From assembly GCF_014805685.1 (NCBI RefSeq), contig NC_060892.1, positions 16,535,990 to 16,599,989 of the forward strand: a DNA stretch of 64,000 nt. Reading direction: 5' to 3'. The notes under the pieces are model-generated. The model was not told where the DNA came from. It worked only from the letters and a program-made list of their open reading frames with translations, and did not search any database. The position numbers were made by a program, and so were the translations under genes. Positions 51,308-64,000 of this stretch are shown in pieces. The stretch comes from Silurus meridionalis (taxonomy: Eukaryota; Chordata; Actinopteri; Siluriformes; Siluridae). Each line of letters opens with the position of its first letter. Positions within the stretch are counted from its first letter, which is position 1.

Positions 51308-51820
51308 TACCAACCAGGCATAAAAATATGACATTATAACATTATGACTATGAATAAGATGATTCTCTCTTCATCATGGCACCTGTTAGTGGGTGGGATA
51401 TAATAGGCAGCAAGGGATAATTTTGTCCTCAGTGTTGATGTGTTAGAAGAAGGAAAAATGGGCATGTAAAAGGTGTAAGGATTTAAGTTAGGTTTTAATG
51501 GCTAGATGACTGGGTCAGAGCATCTCCAAAACTGCTTGTGAGATGTTCCCAGTCTGCAGTGGTCAGAATCTATCAAAAGTGGTCCAAGGAAAGAACAGTG
51601 GTAAACTGCCAACAAGGTCATGGCCAGCCAAGGCTCACTGATGCACATGAGGAGCGAAGGCTGGTCTGTGTGGTCTGATCCAACAGATACTGTAGCTCAA
51701 ATTGCTGAAAGAGTTAATGCTCGATGGGTCAGGACTGTTTTGGCAGCAAAATGGGGGACCAACACAATATTAGGCAGGTGGTCATAATGTAATGCCAGAA
51801 AGTTAAGCCTGTTCGGTGTA
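51308..51820 (+). mobile_element. Internally deleted Tc1/mariner element
   Basis: The left end TACCAACCAGGCATAAAAAT and the right end CCTGTTCGGTGTA form imperfect inverted repeats. The interior has a transposase N-terminal remnant near 51520-51700 (the DNA-binding region equivalent, QGHGQPRLTDAHEERRL) joined to the 3' non-coding end, with the catalytic core missing. Same family as the element at 30425-33214. Confidence 0.75.
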
Positions 51821-53379
51821 TTTAGCGTGTATTGCGCAACATATGTATATAGTGTGTGCAGTGTGCAATGTAAACATCGAAGACATGCATGTGCAGGTTC
51901 TGCAGAGGTAGATTCGGTAGATGTCCAAGTTGTTATTCACATCGTAAAGGTGTGTGTAGAGTAACCAGAGGATATACTTAATTACAAATAATGTGTAATA
52001 CTATATTACATATAGAGTATTATATAAATTCTATAGTCATTGCTTAAAGTTCATATATATTTTATCTTATTACCTGCACTAGCTATTATTATATTATAAA
52101 ATTGCTAGAGAGTTTTTACTCATTGAAAAAGTATGAAGTTTTTAGGGGGACCTTGTGTAATAGTTTCAGTTTGGTGGTTGGTGGTTTCATTTAGGCCTGA
52201 TTGATTATATATTGGGAAACAGAACTACTAAATTATGAATTGGAGTGATGTAGCTGAGATTGAAGAGCACACCATGCTGACATTGTTTCTACATTTCAAG
52301 GTTTTTTTTCTACAGTGCCTATGAGAGCAGTAGTTTTGCATCTAATAAAAATAACCATACAGTGGGTTTTTGTTTGAAAGCACAGAATATATATCACTAG
52401 TTGTGCACATGATATACTCGAAGCGCAGTGAGTCGTGTCCTCTCAGTGCAGCAGTAGACCTGAATGTGACCTGCTAGCTAATAAAGCATCAGCATTTAGC
52501 ACCTTAGACCCCCCAGCATGTGGTGAGATTCTCTCACGAATTGAAATTAAAGACAGAGCACGGGTCCACGTGGTCGAACTTTCTGGATCGCTTCGGATGC
52601 AAATATGACCCGAAGAGCTGATTCAGTGTGTCTAGAGATGAGGAGAGGCGAGAAGAGTGGCGGAGAGAGGAGGCTGTGTTTCTGCATTCATAAAATTCAC
52701 TGCATTTCTGCTTAGAGTTCCCATGAGGAGAAAGGTGAAACCAGGAAAACGATTTGTGTGTAGCGCATATAAAATCTACCACAGCACCTATTTATTGGCT
52801 CGATGATGTTTTTTAAATTGAATATATTCAACATCAATAGAGATCTATTTCTGTGTTTTATTACGATGCATCGCATTTTGGACGAACTGCTAATCAATGA
52901 GCAGCTTGCACAGATGAACTGCAGTAATGCAGCAAAACAAGCTACATGAAAGCTGCAGTGTGTAAGACTGCAGTAAAAGTTCAATATTATGGACGCACTG
53001 TTAGTGACTGCTGCAGTTAAGTGTGATGCTGCTGTCGATACGTGCTGCAGTCGCTTTAGTTTTCTCTGCAGTCACTTTACACCAATAAACAGGACACTGA
53101 CTCAGACATTCTGCCTGCTGCACTTATTACTGTACATTCTGCACGAAAATTGCATATAAATAGCTTAAAATATTCTCTATGGCTTTTTAATTAGATGTTT
53201 CCTCTAGAAGCGAAAATAAATCACAATATAAAAGCAATATAAATTAGGATGAATGCTACTGCTGGAGGACCAGGGGTATTTTTTTATTTTACAATCTATT
53301 TATTTGTACCTCATGCACAACTCAAACACTTTCTTTTCTGTAAAAAGGAATGCAGAAGTAATTAGGGGTGTCTTCCATC

Positions 53380-53985
53380 CAGTTCGATATTTGATGATAC
53401 CACTGAATCTGTTATGATATATAGATATATAGGTTACAATACAAAACAATATGATATGAAAATATTATGGTATGATGTATATGAAAAGTTTTCTTACATT
53501 ATGATATGATACGAAACAATATTTTATTATACATTACATTATGGTATGAAATGATAAGTTACAATCCAATGCAATACAGTGCCTTTATGATACATTGTGA
53601 TATGAAACAGTACGATACAATATGTTATGAAATGATGTGTTACAACATCATTATATAATGCAATTTGTGACAACACAGAAGACTAATACATTACCACATG
53701 GTATGATACAATATCTTATAATACAATATGTTGTAGTGTGTTATGGAACTCTATAATATAATAACATTCAATACAATACAATTTATTGTAATACAGTAGG
53801 TTATGCACCATTATAGTACAATATGCAATATGCCATCATACGACATGGTTCAATAGGATAAGCTATGTTACGATGTCATTCGTTGTAATACGATACTAAA
53901 TAATACAAATGTTATAATGCAACACGATTCAATACGATCTTTATTTTACAGTGATATGGTATGTTATGACAATTGTAACACTTTA
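53380..53985. repeat. Degenerate AT-rich array (GATACAATATG-like units)
   Basis: About 600 bp of drifting units such as GATATGAAACAATACGATAC and TTATGATACATTGTGATATG. No fixed period survives. Low-complexity, old satellite-like DNA without ORFs. Confidence 0.6.
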
Positions 53986-54435
53986 TTAGCTGCCCTTACA
54001 TTTCCCTTTCTGAGTTTGGAGTAAAGAATTGTTTAAAAACCTTTTGTTTTAAATTAGTATGATTTATTGCTTTCAGGAAAAGATTCTTGTTGTGGAAGAT
54101 GTTGTCCATGCTGCATCGCCATCATAAATCCAACATGATTCAGTGCTTTGTACTGACGAGACGGATTTGCATTTAAAAGCCCTTTGTTGTTTCTGCTGCT
54201 GTCGAGTAAATTTCTGTTGTACTGGATTCAAATTTAATGCAATGGAGCATGACAGGCCTGTGCATATACTTGTATAATATATGTGTCTAATATATATCTG
54301 CAGTCATTGGTCTAGGGAATTAAACTCCTTCAATGATGTGGAATGAACATAAATGTTTTATTATAAGGAACTTAATGTGTCAGTAACACATTTCTATGAA
54401 CTTTTGCTTACATTGGAAACAGTCAATTATTATTA

Positions 54436-55490
54436 TACAGCAATTTTATGTTTGTCCTGTGCCTTTTATGTAACTCTTCAGTCCTGTATGTAGTCCATAT
54501 GTTATCTAAGCAGTCCCACTGCACTTTATGTAACTCCTCTGTCCTGTATTTTAGATTAGATTAGATTAAATTCAACTTTATCATCAATGCACAAGTTACA
54601 GTAAAAGGCAATGAAATGCAGTAGTCCCAATATCTAGTCCCAAAGTAATTTATGTAGTCCCTTTGTCCTTTATATCACCCTGTCTGCCCTTTTTGTAACC
54701 CTGTCTGCCCTTTATGTCACCCTGTCTCCCCCTTTTTTAACCCTGTCTGCCCTTAATGTTACCCCTTTGTCCATCATATAAGCTCTCCATCTTCCATTTA
54801 ACCTCTTAGTTCTTTAAGTAACACCTGTCTTGTATGTAGTCCTTTTGCCCTTCATGTAACTGCTCTGTCCTTCATGTAAACCCTCGGCCCTTTATGTATC
54901 ACCCCTTTCTTGTATGTAGTTCCTCTGTCCTTTATGTAACACCCCTGTCCCTCTGTCCTTAATTTAAACCCTCTGTCTTTCATGTAAACCTTCTGTCCTT
55001 TATGTAAACCCTCGGTCCTTTATGTAACACCCCTTTCTTGTATGTAATCTCTTTGTCCCTTATGTAACACCCCTGTCCTGTATGTAGTCCCATTGTCCTT
55101 CATGTAAGCCCTCTGTCCTTTATGTAACCTCTTTGTCCTTTATGTAACACCCCGTCCTGTATGTAGTCCTGTTGTCCTTATGCAACTCGTCTGTCCATTT
55201 TGTAACCCATCTGCATTTTATGTACTCCATCTTTCCTTTATATACCCCCCCTGTCTTTTTATGTAGCCCATCTGTCTTTTACTTATCTTAGCTATCCTTT
55301 ATGTAACCTTTCTTTATGTAACACTCTGTCCATCATATAACCCCTGTTTTTTATGTAGTCCCTCTGTTTTTTACGTAGTCCCTTCGTCTTTCGTGTATCC
55401 CCTCTGTCCTTTATGCAAACTGTCTGTTCTTTATGTAACCTGTCTGCACTTCATATAATACCACTGTCCTTTATATAGCCTCTTTTGTCT
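54436..55490. repeat. Minisatellite array of about 20-26 bp units (CTGTCCTTTATGTAACC)
   Basis: Roughly 40 diverged copies of units like CCCTCTGTCCTTTATGTAAC alternate with CCTGTCCTGTATGTAGTCC across 1 kb. A foreign segment at 54553-54645 interrupts the array near its left end. Confidence 0.88.
54553..54645 (-). mobile_element. LINE 3' end fragment with (TTAGA)n tail inside the minisatellite
   Basis: TTAGATTAGATTAGATTAAA leads into TTCAACTTTATCATCAATGC and GTAAAAGGCAATGAAATGCA, the common fish LINE 3'-UTR pattern. It interrupts the tandem array, so it arrived after the array formed. Confidence 0.55.
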
Positions 55491-56963
55491 GCCCCAAGTA
55501 GGGTCTCAGGAGGTCTTCTCAATTGTGAATGCTATATTTAAGGCCACTGAAATGTCATTATCGTTACCAGACTGTTTCACTGAATGTAAATGTGCTTCAC
55601 TGCAGCGAGCAGTCTTATGTTGTGACACATTAGGCATCAGTGATTAATGAGTATCAGTGGTTAATGCAGTGTTTTGCTGAATGTAGACCACTTGGCACAT
55701 AATGAACCATCTTTGTCTGCAGTTGTGGCAATCAGCACTAAATAGAATTTTTTTTGTACCTAACGCTATCCTAAAAACACTGTGAGCGCAGTAATAATCA
55801 GGTGTTAGATGTTCTGCTGAATTTTTGGTTTCAGGCTGGCATTTATACACTGACCTGCATGTAGCTTTTTATTCGCTCATGAACACAGACCTAGTTTTAG
55901 ACCTTATTATTTAACAAGAACACTAAAATAGTTGCCTACATTCAGCTGTGGAGTTTTTCATTTTTTTAATGGACCTCGAGAATGAGTGTGGAATGTTGTG
56001 TAATACTAAAGTTTAATTGCAAATGGTCTGGATTTATTTCTGGAAATAAAAGCACCGGACGGTGCTTTCATTTTTGCAAATAGTTTTTTAAAAGCAAGTA
56101 ATAAATATTCCGTTACTAAGTCATCCCTGCAGTTTATGGTGTAGCCTTATTGCTAATGTATGACTTATGACTAAATGAACCTTTCGAGGAAATAAGCAGT
56201 TCTGTAACTATTGTATTCTGAACGAGAGCTACGCAGTTCCTGGAATTATAGCATTGTGTAGTGTAGCAGAAACAATCTGTGCTTTTTTTCTTTTTCACAA
56301 ATAACTTGTTAGTAGTAGCATGAATAAGCCAAAAGCAATATTTTTAGACTTGCCACTAGTATAATAACAGACTCATTTTGAATTGTGTTTCATGCAGCAC
56401 AGTGATAAAAAAACAGATAACTAGTAATTAGCATAACAAGCAAGACACCTGGCTTTTGTTGAATCTTGTATATATCGCATGCATATTAGAACCCACTAGT
56501 TTTACAGTGGGATGTTATTTGACTGACATGCCAGACAGCCCAGTCACAGTGTTCATCTGTAGCATGTTAGCAAAACAAACGAACAAAAAATATTCTCAAA
56601 TAATATTAAGAGAATTGAGTACTTTATAACTTTTTTAGCGAGAACCAATCATATTGCAACATTCACCACAGAAGTGTAAAACAACTGTGCGAAAGAAATG
56701 TGTGTAAGTACAAGAATGACGAATGTACATCTTAACTCATCTATGGCACATGAAACATCTGAGTTCCTGAAAAGGTTCCAAGTATAGAATACCCGTCGGT
56801 ACACTAACATATTGTATTATTTTGATTTATTAGCTTTTATTTGCTATTAATGCTCACAACCTAATGCAATAATGCAACTTAATGACAGCAGGATCATACA
56901 TGCTACTATTTTGAGTTGTCAATATAATCACAATGTTTGTGTTTATTTGATTCTGTAATGGAA

Positions 56964-57140
56964 ACATTTACACCATTTGGCAGACACTCTTATTTTAAAT
57001 ATCAAATTACAACTGAGCAGTTGCGGGTAAAGGTCTTGGTCACAGGCCCAGCAGTGGCAATTTGGTGGTGCTGGGATTTAAACTCACATCCTTCCCATCA
57101 GAATCCCAACACCGAAAACACTGAGCTGCCACTTCCCAAT
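56964..57140 (-). mobile_element. tRNA-derived fish SINE (V-SINE/HE1-like), minus-strand copy
   Basis: On the minus strand: GGAAGTGGCAGCTCAGTGTT head, GAGTTTAAATCCCAGCACCA (B-box region), CACTGCTGGGCCTGTGACCA, and the 3' end AAGAGTGTCTGCCAAATGGT then GTAAATG. Diverged from 46921-47094 but the same layout. Confidence 0.8.
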
Positions 57141-57610
57141 TCAGATCTAATGGAAAAGCTGACCCAGTGCACAAGGTCATTCATAATTTTATCATAAAAC
57201 CTCAGCCCTTGATGGCATTGAAGATGTGCTTCCTAAAGAAAAATAAATTTTCATGCAGTTTCCCACAGATAATATTAATTTACTGATGAATGATGTTATT
57301 AAATAGTGTATACAATATTGTATTCAATTCATTGATTTTTATGTATTTATAAATTTCATTGTAAGGTATTGTGGTCACATCAATCTCAGACAAATTCAAG
57401 CACAGAATTGTGTGTATGAGGGACACGCCTCTTTTTTGACAAAGACTGTGACTGTGTGCATAAATGTCATGTGACTTCTGAATAGTGCTGAAATATGTAG
57501 TTACGTCTGAGCTCTGCATTTGAGCTATTTTAATATACTTTTTTTTTTGCTATTTTAAGCTTTTATGTTTAGGACGAGGAAATGTGTGACCTTGAAGGCA
57601 AATTTTTGGA

Positions 57611-57614
<4 letters not shown>

Positions 57615-57647
<33 letters not shown>
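57615..57647. repeat. (GT)n microsatellite
   Basis: Sixteen GT units. Confidence 0.92.
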
Positions 57648-57650
<3 letters not shown>

Positions 57651-58032
57651 TGGGAGAATGTGTTTCGGAGATCCAGAGCTTCTTTTGAAGTCCATGTTTT
57701 TGTGGCTGGAGATTCAGTAGTGCTTTTACTCAACATTAAATGGACTAAACCTTGAGAAAGAAAAAAAAGTCACAAGCTGCAGATGAGCTCAGAACAAAAA
57801 CATCAAAGCCCTTTTTTTCTATCTGCTTATTTTTTGTCTCTCCTCCTGCTTTCTTTTGTCATCATTTTGTTATTCAGATGCGTAGAGAAATACAAATAAA
57901 GCCATGAGACATGATACTCTTCACTCTCATGCAGCAGAGTTTTTCTCCCTAAATTGTCCTTCTAAAAAGACACCCCCGTTGTCAATTCAGTATTATTGTT
58001 TAGTGTATAGTAATATTGTTAATATTACTTAT

Positions 58033-58037
<5 letters not shown>

Positions 58038-58117
<80 letters not shown>

Positions 58118-58118
58118 T
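58038..58118. repeat. (TA)n followed by T-run
   Basis: About 31 AT units are followed by a run of about 19 T. Confidence 0.95.
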
Positions 58119-61100
58119 ATACCACTACTGGAGTTTAGAGCAGCTTCAGGTGGAAAATCAGCTGAATGATTACAGGTGAGAGTTCTTGCTGAAAAGTAAA
58201 GCTGGTGTTTAATTTAGGATTTAATGCATTCTTTATTTGATTTATTTGCATAAAATTATCTGATTTATTTTCATTCTGAATATATAATTTTTTTTTATTA
58301 TTTAAGTTTTATATTCATTTTATTAGAATTGAGATCATTTTATTATTAAAAAAAACATTACATTATTTGAATTATTTTAAAATAATTGCCAATTATTTGT
58401 ACAACATTTTCTAGACATTAATCTACTTTTTTTAATAATAAGAAGTAATATAGAACTGTACCTATATTCAGGAGATGCACACAAAACATTTCTTTATGGC
58501 GGTTTGTATTACATTTGATAAGTATTTCATCCGAATAATAGGATGGTCAATCTTGCTATGGACTCCACTTAAAGAGTTTACATGGACACAAAGCTTCACT
58601 GTCATGTTACGTCTGCTTTTACGTGCTACCGACGGATGTCATAAAAATAACTGTAAGTATATTGTTGTGTTGTGTTTCAGTTAAATTTAGCAGCTAAAGT
58701 CAGTGAGTTTTTTTAGTAGATAGAGGCTTAGCTTGCTGTAAAACTCAAGTGTAGGAATTCTGCAGTTCATATACATATATATCTGTTATTTATTGTAAAT
58801 AGGACACTTATGCTAACTGCATTTCATTGGCATTGCATTTCAAATGGTTTCAGTATTGTACATGAGTTTGAGAGTGCTGATTCTTACTACTACTTCTGCT
58901 CCTGTAATTAGCTCTGTAATTTAATTAGCCTGTTAATGCCTTGTTAGATGTGATGCATTGCAGCTGTAATGCTCTTGCAAACCGACACAAAGCTTCGTGC
59001 ACATACAGAACACACATACACACACTACTAGTTCTCAATGGAATGAAACTGAAAGGTGTGTGTCTGAGAGTCCTGTGATCTTTTTTTTTTTTTGTCTGCT
59101 TACAAAAAATCGTTTGTGTAGTTTGCTTTTAGTGGGCTTCTGGCTTTATCGCCTCTTAACTTCCATGTGAGCTCCAGTTATAAAGTAAGTTTAATGTTTA
59201 ATCAGATCGAACTGCAGGTTTCTGTTTTCAGCAACCAGTGACCCTGATAACCTTTTATTTAATCACACAGCAGATATGGGACTCTCAATCGTCTTTTAGG
59301 CCATTGTTGTATATAGCTAAGTTTTTCTATAGCATTTGTATGTGTGTGTGTGAGTGTGTTTGTGTGGGTGGATGTTTCTGTTTCCCTGAGGTGATAAAAA
59401 AAAATCTGTGCTATCAGTGCACTTCTCTAGTGACTCCACAGTGTTCAGATGATGCTTGCATGACTGAAAAGAGATTTGTACCTTGCACTAACTGTATAAA
59501 ATCAGACTGTATTTCCAAAAACAGCAAAACTGCTTTTACTTGTCATTTAGCACCAGGGTGTGTTCTCCAAACCTGCCAATTTAAAACTCATTTTTGAATA
59601 TAGTGCCAACACTTATTTCGGTGAATCAATCCAGAACTGTGTGTATTTGTGCGGAGTGGAGATGTACATGTGCCAGACGTGGTTAAAGGTCACATCTGTC
59701 TGACAGTCTGAAAAGAGTAGTCTCTTGATGTGAAGGTCTGCTGGTCTACAGGGAACTGATATCGTAATTACTGTCCACACATTACAGCCGGTTAATTATT
59801 TCCACCAAATTTGCTCAGTTTTTTATTAGTTCCTCTTTCATCACGGTTTGAGAAAATGTCCAGCTTTTTCTTGGCCACAGCAGTTCACTGTCCTGTTTGA
59901 TCAATAAAAAGTAGTGCATTTGATAGCGATTTGATTTTGGCTATTAAACAGCAGTTTCTTTGATACATTGCTTGAAATGTTCCTTTATAAATATGTATTA
60001 GAGCTAATTTTGCACCAATGAAGTATTGTAAGTGCTGATGTGGCAATTGTCCTCGATTCAGGCCTGGGAACTCAGACATTTAGCCACACTTTAGTGCTGA
60101 CGTGAAAAAGCTGTGCATAGAACTTTGATTATTGGTTATTATAAGTTAAAAGATAAAAAGGAAATAATTTATTTTTAAAACCTTGCCATATTTGAGCATT
60201 AATACCATGTATAGTGAATTATTAGGGACAAATTATTGGGAAACCTGACTGTTCCAGGTTTATGCTGTTCGGAGACAATTGTGTAGAATGTCTTTGGATG
60301 CCGTAGCATAAAATTTTCCCTTTACTTGAACTAGGAGACAACTAATGGGGACTAAATGTGAACAGAGATTCCCCTATACCATGTTCTAACTCCCCACCAG
60401 CTGAACATAAATTCATGCTAGTCTCTGTTCGACAAAACGAGTATCTAAAGAGTACAGATAAGGAGACAAAAGCCCCCAACACAAACAACCTTACAAATCT
60501 GTAATACAAGTGATATCAGTGGGCCATGAAGTTCGATTCAGCGATAGCAAATCAGAGATATGCAAATTAATATTAAGCATTTTCTTTTTACTTTTAACAC
60601 TATTTGTTTCTAACAAATTTGCTCACCTGAAAATTGGGTGGTCTGAAACCAAAGGTTCATGTTTTAGATGTAAATGTAATCTAGATGAAAATATCAGGAA
60701 ACAAAAGCTGTCATTTTGATCTGTGATTTTATATTTACCTCAAAATGTCTTTGAAACATACTGCCTTTCCAATACTTTTTTAAGGGTACTGTATATATGT
60801 CTCCATCTATCTGCATCTGTGTCTTTCAATAAATATAGGAGATAATGATATATTTTCTCAGCTCCATTACAGGATCTAAAATACAGCTCCCTAGAAATGT
60901 GAGTCTCCCAGCCTTCAGAAGGTCGACTCCTTAGTATGTGATGCATCACTAGTGGACCGATTCAGAATTGCGTTGAATTCTGCAGTGTCTGAAGCACTTA
61001 TTTCAGCAATGTCTAGTCATTGTGTTTTGCTTGTTTGCCATGGAGACCCTTGCAGCTCATTCGGGAAGTAGAAAGGGGAAAAGGGCAAGGCGATGATGTC

Positions 61101-61782
61101 ATGTGGTGTGAAAAAGAGAAAGTTACTGATGGGAAAAGAGCAGTCCCTACTGGTGGAATAGCTGAAAGGATGATATCTAATTATGAAGAGATTGTGTTGC
61201 TTGAAATAAAAAATAATAAAGATATTAATACATCTTGCGCTGCCTGACTGCTCAGCAGATTTATTTTTTAATTAGATGCTTTAGCAGATATTAAACAGTT
61301 GATCACATTCCGTGAAATTAAAATGACACTATAATTTTATTTAATTATTATTAACCGATTATATTATACAAAGTAAGACATTTTGTATTTCCCTTAAGAA
61401 CACTGCTTAGAAACTGATTAGACTTTAATATACCATGGTCAGTCTGAAAACTGGCCTCTGATTGGCTTTAAGGAGGTCAAAGCGTTGAACACACAGGTAG
61501 TTTGTGGTCAGTTTATTTAGCATTCAAAATGAATGTGCTGCCTTATAAACATTTGTAACCATAGCAACATACAGTTACATTTCCATAGAGAGAGATACAG
61601 CTACAGTATTGTACACATACTTTAATGACCTTACTAAACTAAATGGAGGATATTTGTGTGTTATGTGTTGAGTTGAGGCACAAGATGAATTTGACAAACT
61701 GGAGAAGAAAACTTTGTAATGAGAAATGTAACAAAAATGGCACAAGGAATGAACATCAACAGCTTCATTTATAGTAGTATAA

Positions 61783-61790
61783 CACACACA

Positions 61791-61857
<67 letters not shown>
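61783..61857. repeat. (CA)n microsatellite
   Basis: About 37 CA units with one CGCGCA variation near the left end. Confidence 0.95.
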
Positions 61858-61860
<3 letters not shown>

Positions 61861-64000
61861 TTATTAAAATCCATTTAAATAAAAGTACTACTCTATCTAA
61901 AGAAAACAAAGGGTTATATCTATCCATTCAGTCAGTTTTGCACTGCAAACATCAGACAGTTTATGATAATTCACGGCTTGCTGTGCGTTACACTATTTCA
62001 ATGCATTTTGCTTCATGTTAGGCCGTTATTTACCTCTGGGTCAAAGTTATATAATGTACACCTAGCCATAAACGATTTACTAATTATGCTACAAACCCTC
62101 AAAGAACCGTGTAACATCATTTTTAGTTTAAGTCCTTAGATTTTACTTCTAACCAAAATAGAACGATTGCTAAATGTTAAACTCCTGACAAGTTTTTGTT
62201 AGAAATTTCATATTCAGCAGTATGCTGTACTATTATTTAAATGAAAGTAGAAAGAAACAATCAGAAAGCAAACCCTAAATAACAATCACACAATTAAGTT
62301 ACTGAGGTCCCTAGCTTGTAGTCAGATATCAGGCTAAATATTTGCTATCGCAGTGAATAAATAACCGCATGGTGTCACGTGGTCTTATCTCTGCCACGAT
62401 GAGATCATTCCCTCAGGGTGTTTACGAGCTAAAACCCGTACAATAGCCCTACGAGCCGGCATTACACACGTCTGGGACGACAAGTTCACATCAAGTGGGT
62501 TGAGTTTCAAACTGAGGTTGTGGTTAAATTCTTTACTCATGTCTCAGATTGCTTTTAGGAAGTTACTCTGAAACAAAATGCAGTGTGATGGTGTCAGGCA
62601 TCACGTCTTGTGAAGTTCTTGTGAAGAAAACATTTTTGTAGACTGAAACCTGTAAGTGGCATTAGAGTGAATAGTGCAGGAGGAAACTCAGACACGTCGA
62701 GATGGTAAAAATAGACGAGTTCTTTCGGGAGTTCGAGTGCTGTAAGGTGGAAAGTTTGCAGAGTGAAGCGATATGATAGGACGTCTGTGTGTGTTATTGC
62801 GAGGGTGGTGTGAGTCGAAGCATAGTGTGTTTTTGGGAATAGTACTTCCTCTCACAGTTAAGTTTCTGCCTCCTGATTTACCTCATCGGTTGGGGAGGAG
62901 GATCTGATAAGCCGTGGAGCAAAAACAGCACTCCAGCTGTGATGAGTTATATCGGAGCTCCCCTTATTCAAATTATTCGGATACTCAGCGTTTTGACACA
63001 GCATGTGACACGCCGACTTCATCATTTTCTTGAGATTTGACTCGCCGAAAACCTGGACAATCAACTGCATCTTTAAAATGAGACCAAGTTGATAATCAGC
63101 TCGTCCTTGCTCAGGTGAGACCAGAGACAGAAGGATTAAGAAAAACTTTTAAATCTTGATAATTGTTTTTAATGCAAAAACCATGCGTAAAAGTTTACAT
63201 GCACACAAAAAAAATAGCTAATGACCTATTATTAAATGTTTTTATTTGTAGAATTCATCTTTGTTTGTTGCATCACAAACTATTTACTTATTTAGAAAAA
63301 AATTATCAACTGTTATTAGGTGCAAAACTGTCAGTAGTGTAAGGTTAGTGATGGGTGTTAGAATTAATTCTTGCTGTAGCATCTGTAAAAGTTGTAAAAT
63401 GCTAAAACATCTACGATCTTTCCTCATTTTAAAATCATTCTTTTGTCACACTTTTAATTTTTTATTAAGTCAGTATTCATGGTTTGAAGGATAAACTGTC
63501 CAAGTGCTCATCTGCTACTGTTCCAGAGAAAGTTTGCATTCATTTATTATTTTATTCACAGAATTCTTGTATTGAGATAACGCGATGTCTGTGAATCAAA
63601 TCAAGGACATCTACTTAATAAAAAATGTTTCACAAGAAATTATATTATAAAAAAAAAAAAGAAAATTATTTGACCCAAACTGATCAAGTGATGAGCTTCT
63701 CATTTCTTAAGCAACCATGTTGGAAGACATATCCTGTGGTCATGGACAACAGGTTACTCTGTTAAATATTGGCCTATTTCCAGCAAAGAAAACAACTAAG
63801 GAGATACCTGAGACTACTAAAATTGGGTTGAGAACTGTCCAACCTATTATAAAAACCTGAAATTCTAGTGGTAAACCATCATTTCCAAGGAAGAAATGCG
63901 GTTGAAAATAATCTTGAATGACTGTGATCGAAGTTCACTTGGTGAAATCAAATCTCAAAATAACAACAGTAGAACTCATAGCTATGTTTACATTAAAAGT

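Larger units (their letters stand above)
20322..64000 (+). other. plekha7: plekha7 intron 3 (incomplete), repeat-rich
   Basis: No sequence encoding the rest of WW2 (expected to continue HN...HPVTGQ) or the PH domain was seen, so the intron is at least 43.7 kb. Besides the repeats listed separately, the stretches 20372-21075, 21530-22170, 22240-23210, 26640-27680, 27890-29990, 34200-36330, 40000-41580, 42850-45650, 58200-61780 and 61870-64000 contain no gene or element that I can recognise. Confidence 0.8.

Noticed and set aside
54436..55490. Regularly spaced repeats resembling a CRISPR array
   Set aside because: Units are degenerate, tandem and without unique spacers, in a vertebrate intron; it is a minisatellite.
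58101..58178. Exon-like frame ending LQVENQLNDYR before a GTGAGA donor, after a T-rich tract
   Set aside because: The open frame to its left is translated TA microsatellite. As an internal exon it is open only if entered in phase 1, which does not fit the phase-2 end of plekha7 exon 3.
61575..62021. Open frames of repeated Val-Cys or Thr-His (also near 19820, 21706 and 46539)
   Set aside because: They are translations of (CA)n/(GT)n microsatellites.

Overview
This window is vertebrate nuclear DNA, almost certainly from a ray-finned (teleost) fish. The evidence is two spliced genes with GT-AG introns, abundant (CA)n and (TA)n microsatellites, Tc1/mariner elements with degraded transposases, RTE- and L2-type LINEs, and tRNA-derived SINEs of fish type. 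A catfish-like genome is possible from the style of the Tc1, L2 and SINE copies, but the species cannot be fixed from sequence alone.

Layout. (1) 1-540: a CpG-rich block that looks like the promoter and untranslated first exon of an unidentified minus-strand gene leaving the window to the left. (2) 3626-7067: a complete six-exon rps13 gene (ribosomal protein S13/uS15, 151 aa) with a TATA box, ETS site, TOP-like start and poly(A) signal. (3) 8.8-19.0 kb: an intergenic repeat island holding a Tc1 with a LINE inserted in it, a second Tc1 remnant, and an RTE LINE interrupted by two L2 pieces. (4) 19649-20321: the first three coding exons of plekha7 on the plus strand. They encode the N-terminal WW domain pair of this adherens-junction protein. 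(5) 20322-64000: almost entirely plekha7 intron 3; exon 4 and the PH domain were not found. The order rps13 then plekha7 on one strand matches the human RPS13-PLEKHA7 neighbourhood.

The 43.7 kb intron portion is repeat-rich. It holds two large RTE LINE copies (one inserted in a Tc1), a 222-bp RTE stub, a MITE, five SINEs, four degenerate tandem arrays and many microsatellites. One array carries 11 perfect TGAGTCA (AP-1) heptamers in 525 bp.

The most interesting unexplained signals are two exon-like open frames inside the intron, at 39733-39932 and 48002-48072. Both open with ATG, follow an in-frame stop, and end at a splice donor in phase 2, the phase needed to join plekha7 exon 4. The second lies just downstream of a GC-rich block with a CRE-like site. 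If real, they are alternative first exons that replace the WW domains with new N-termini, one of them starting MGICCGC (a possible myristoyl/palmitoyl signal). This is inference and needs RNA or comparative data.
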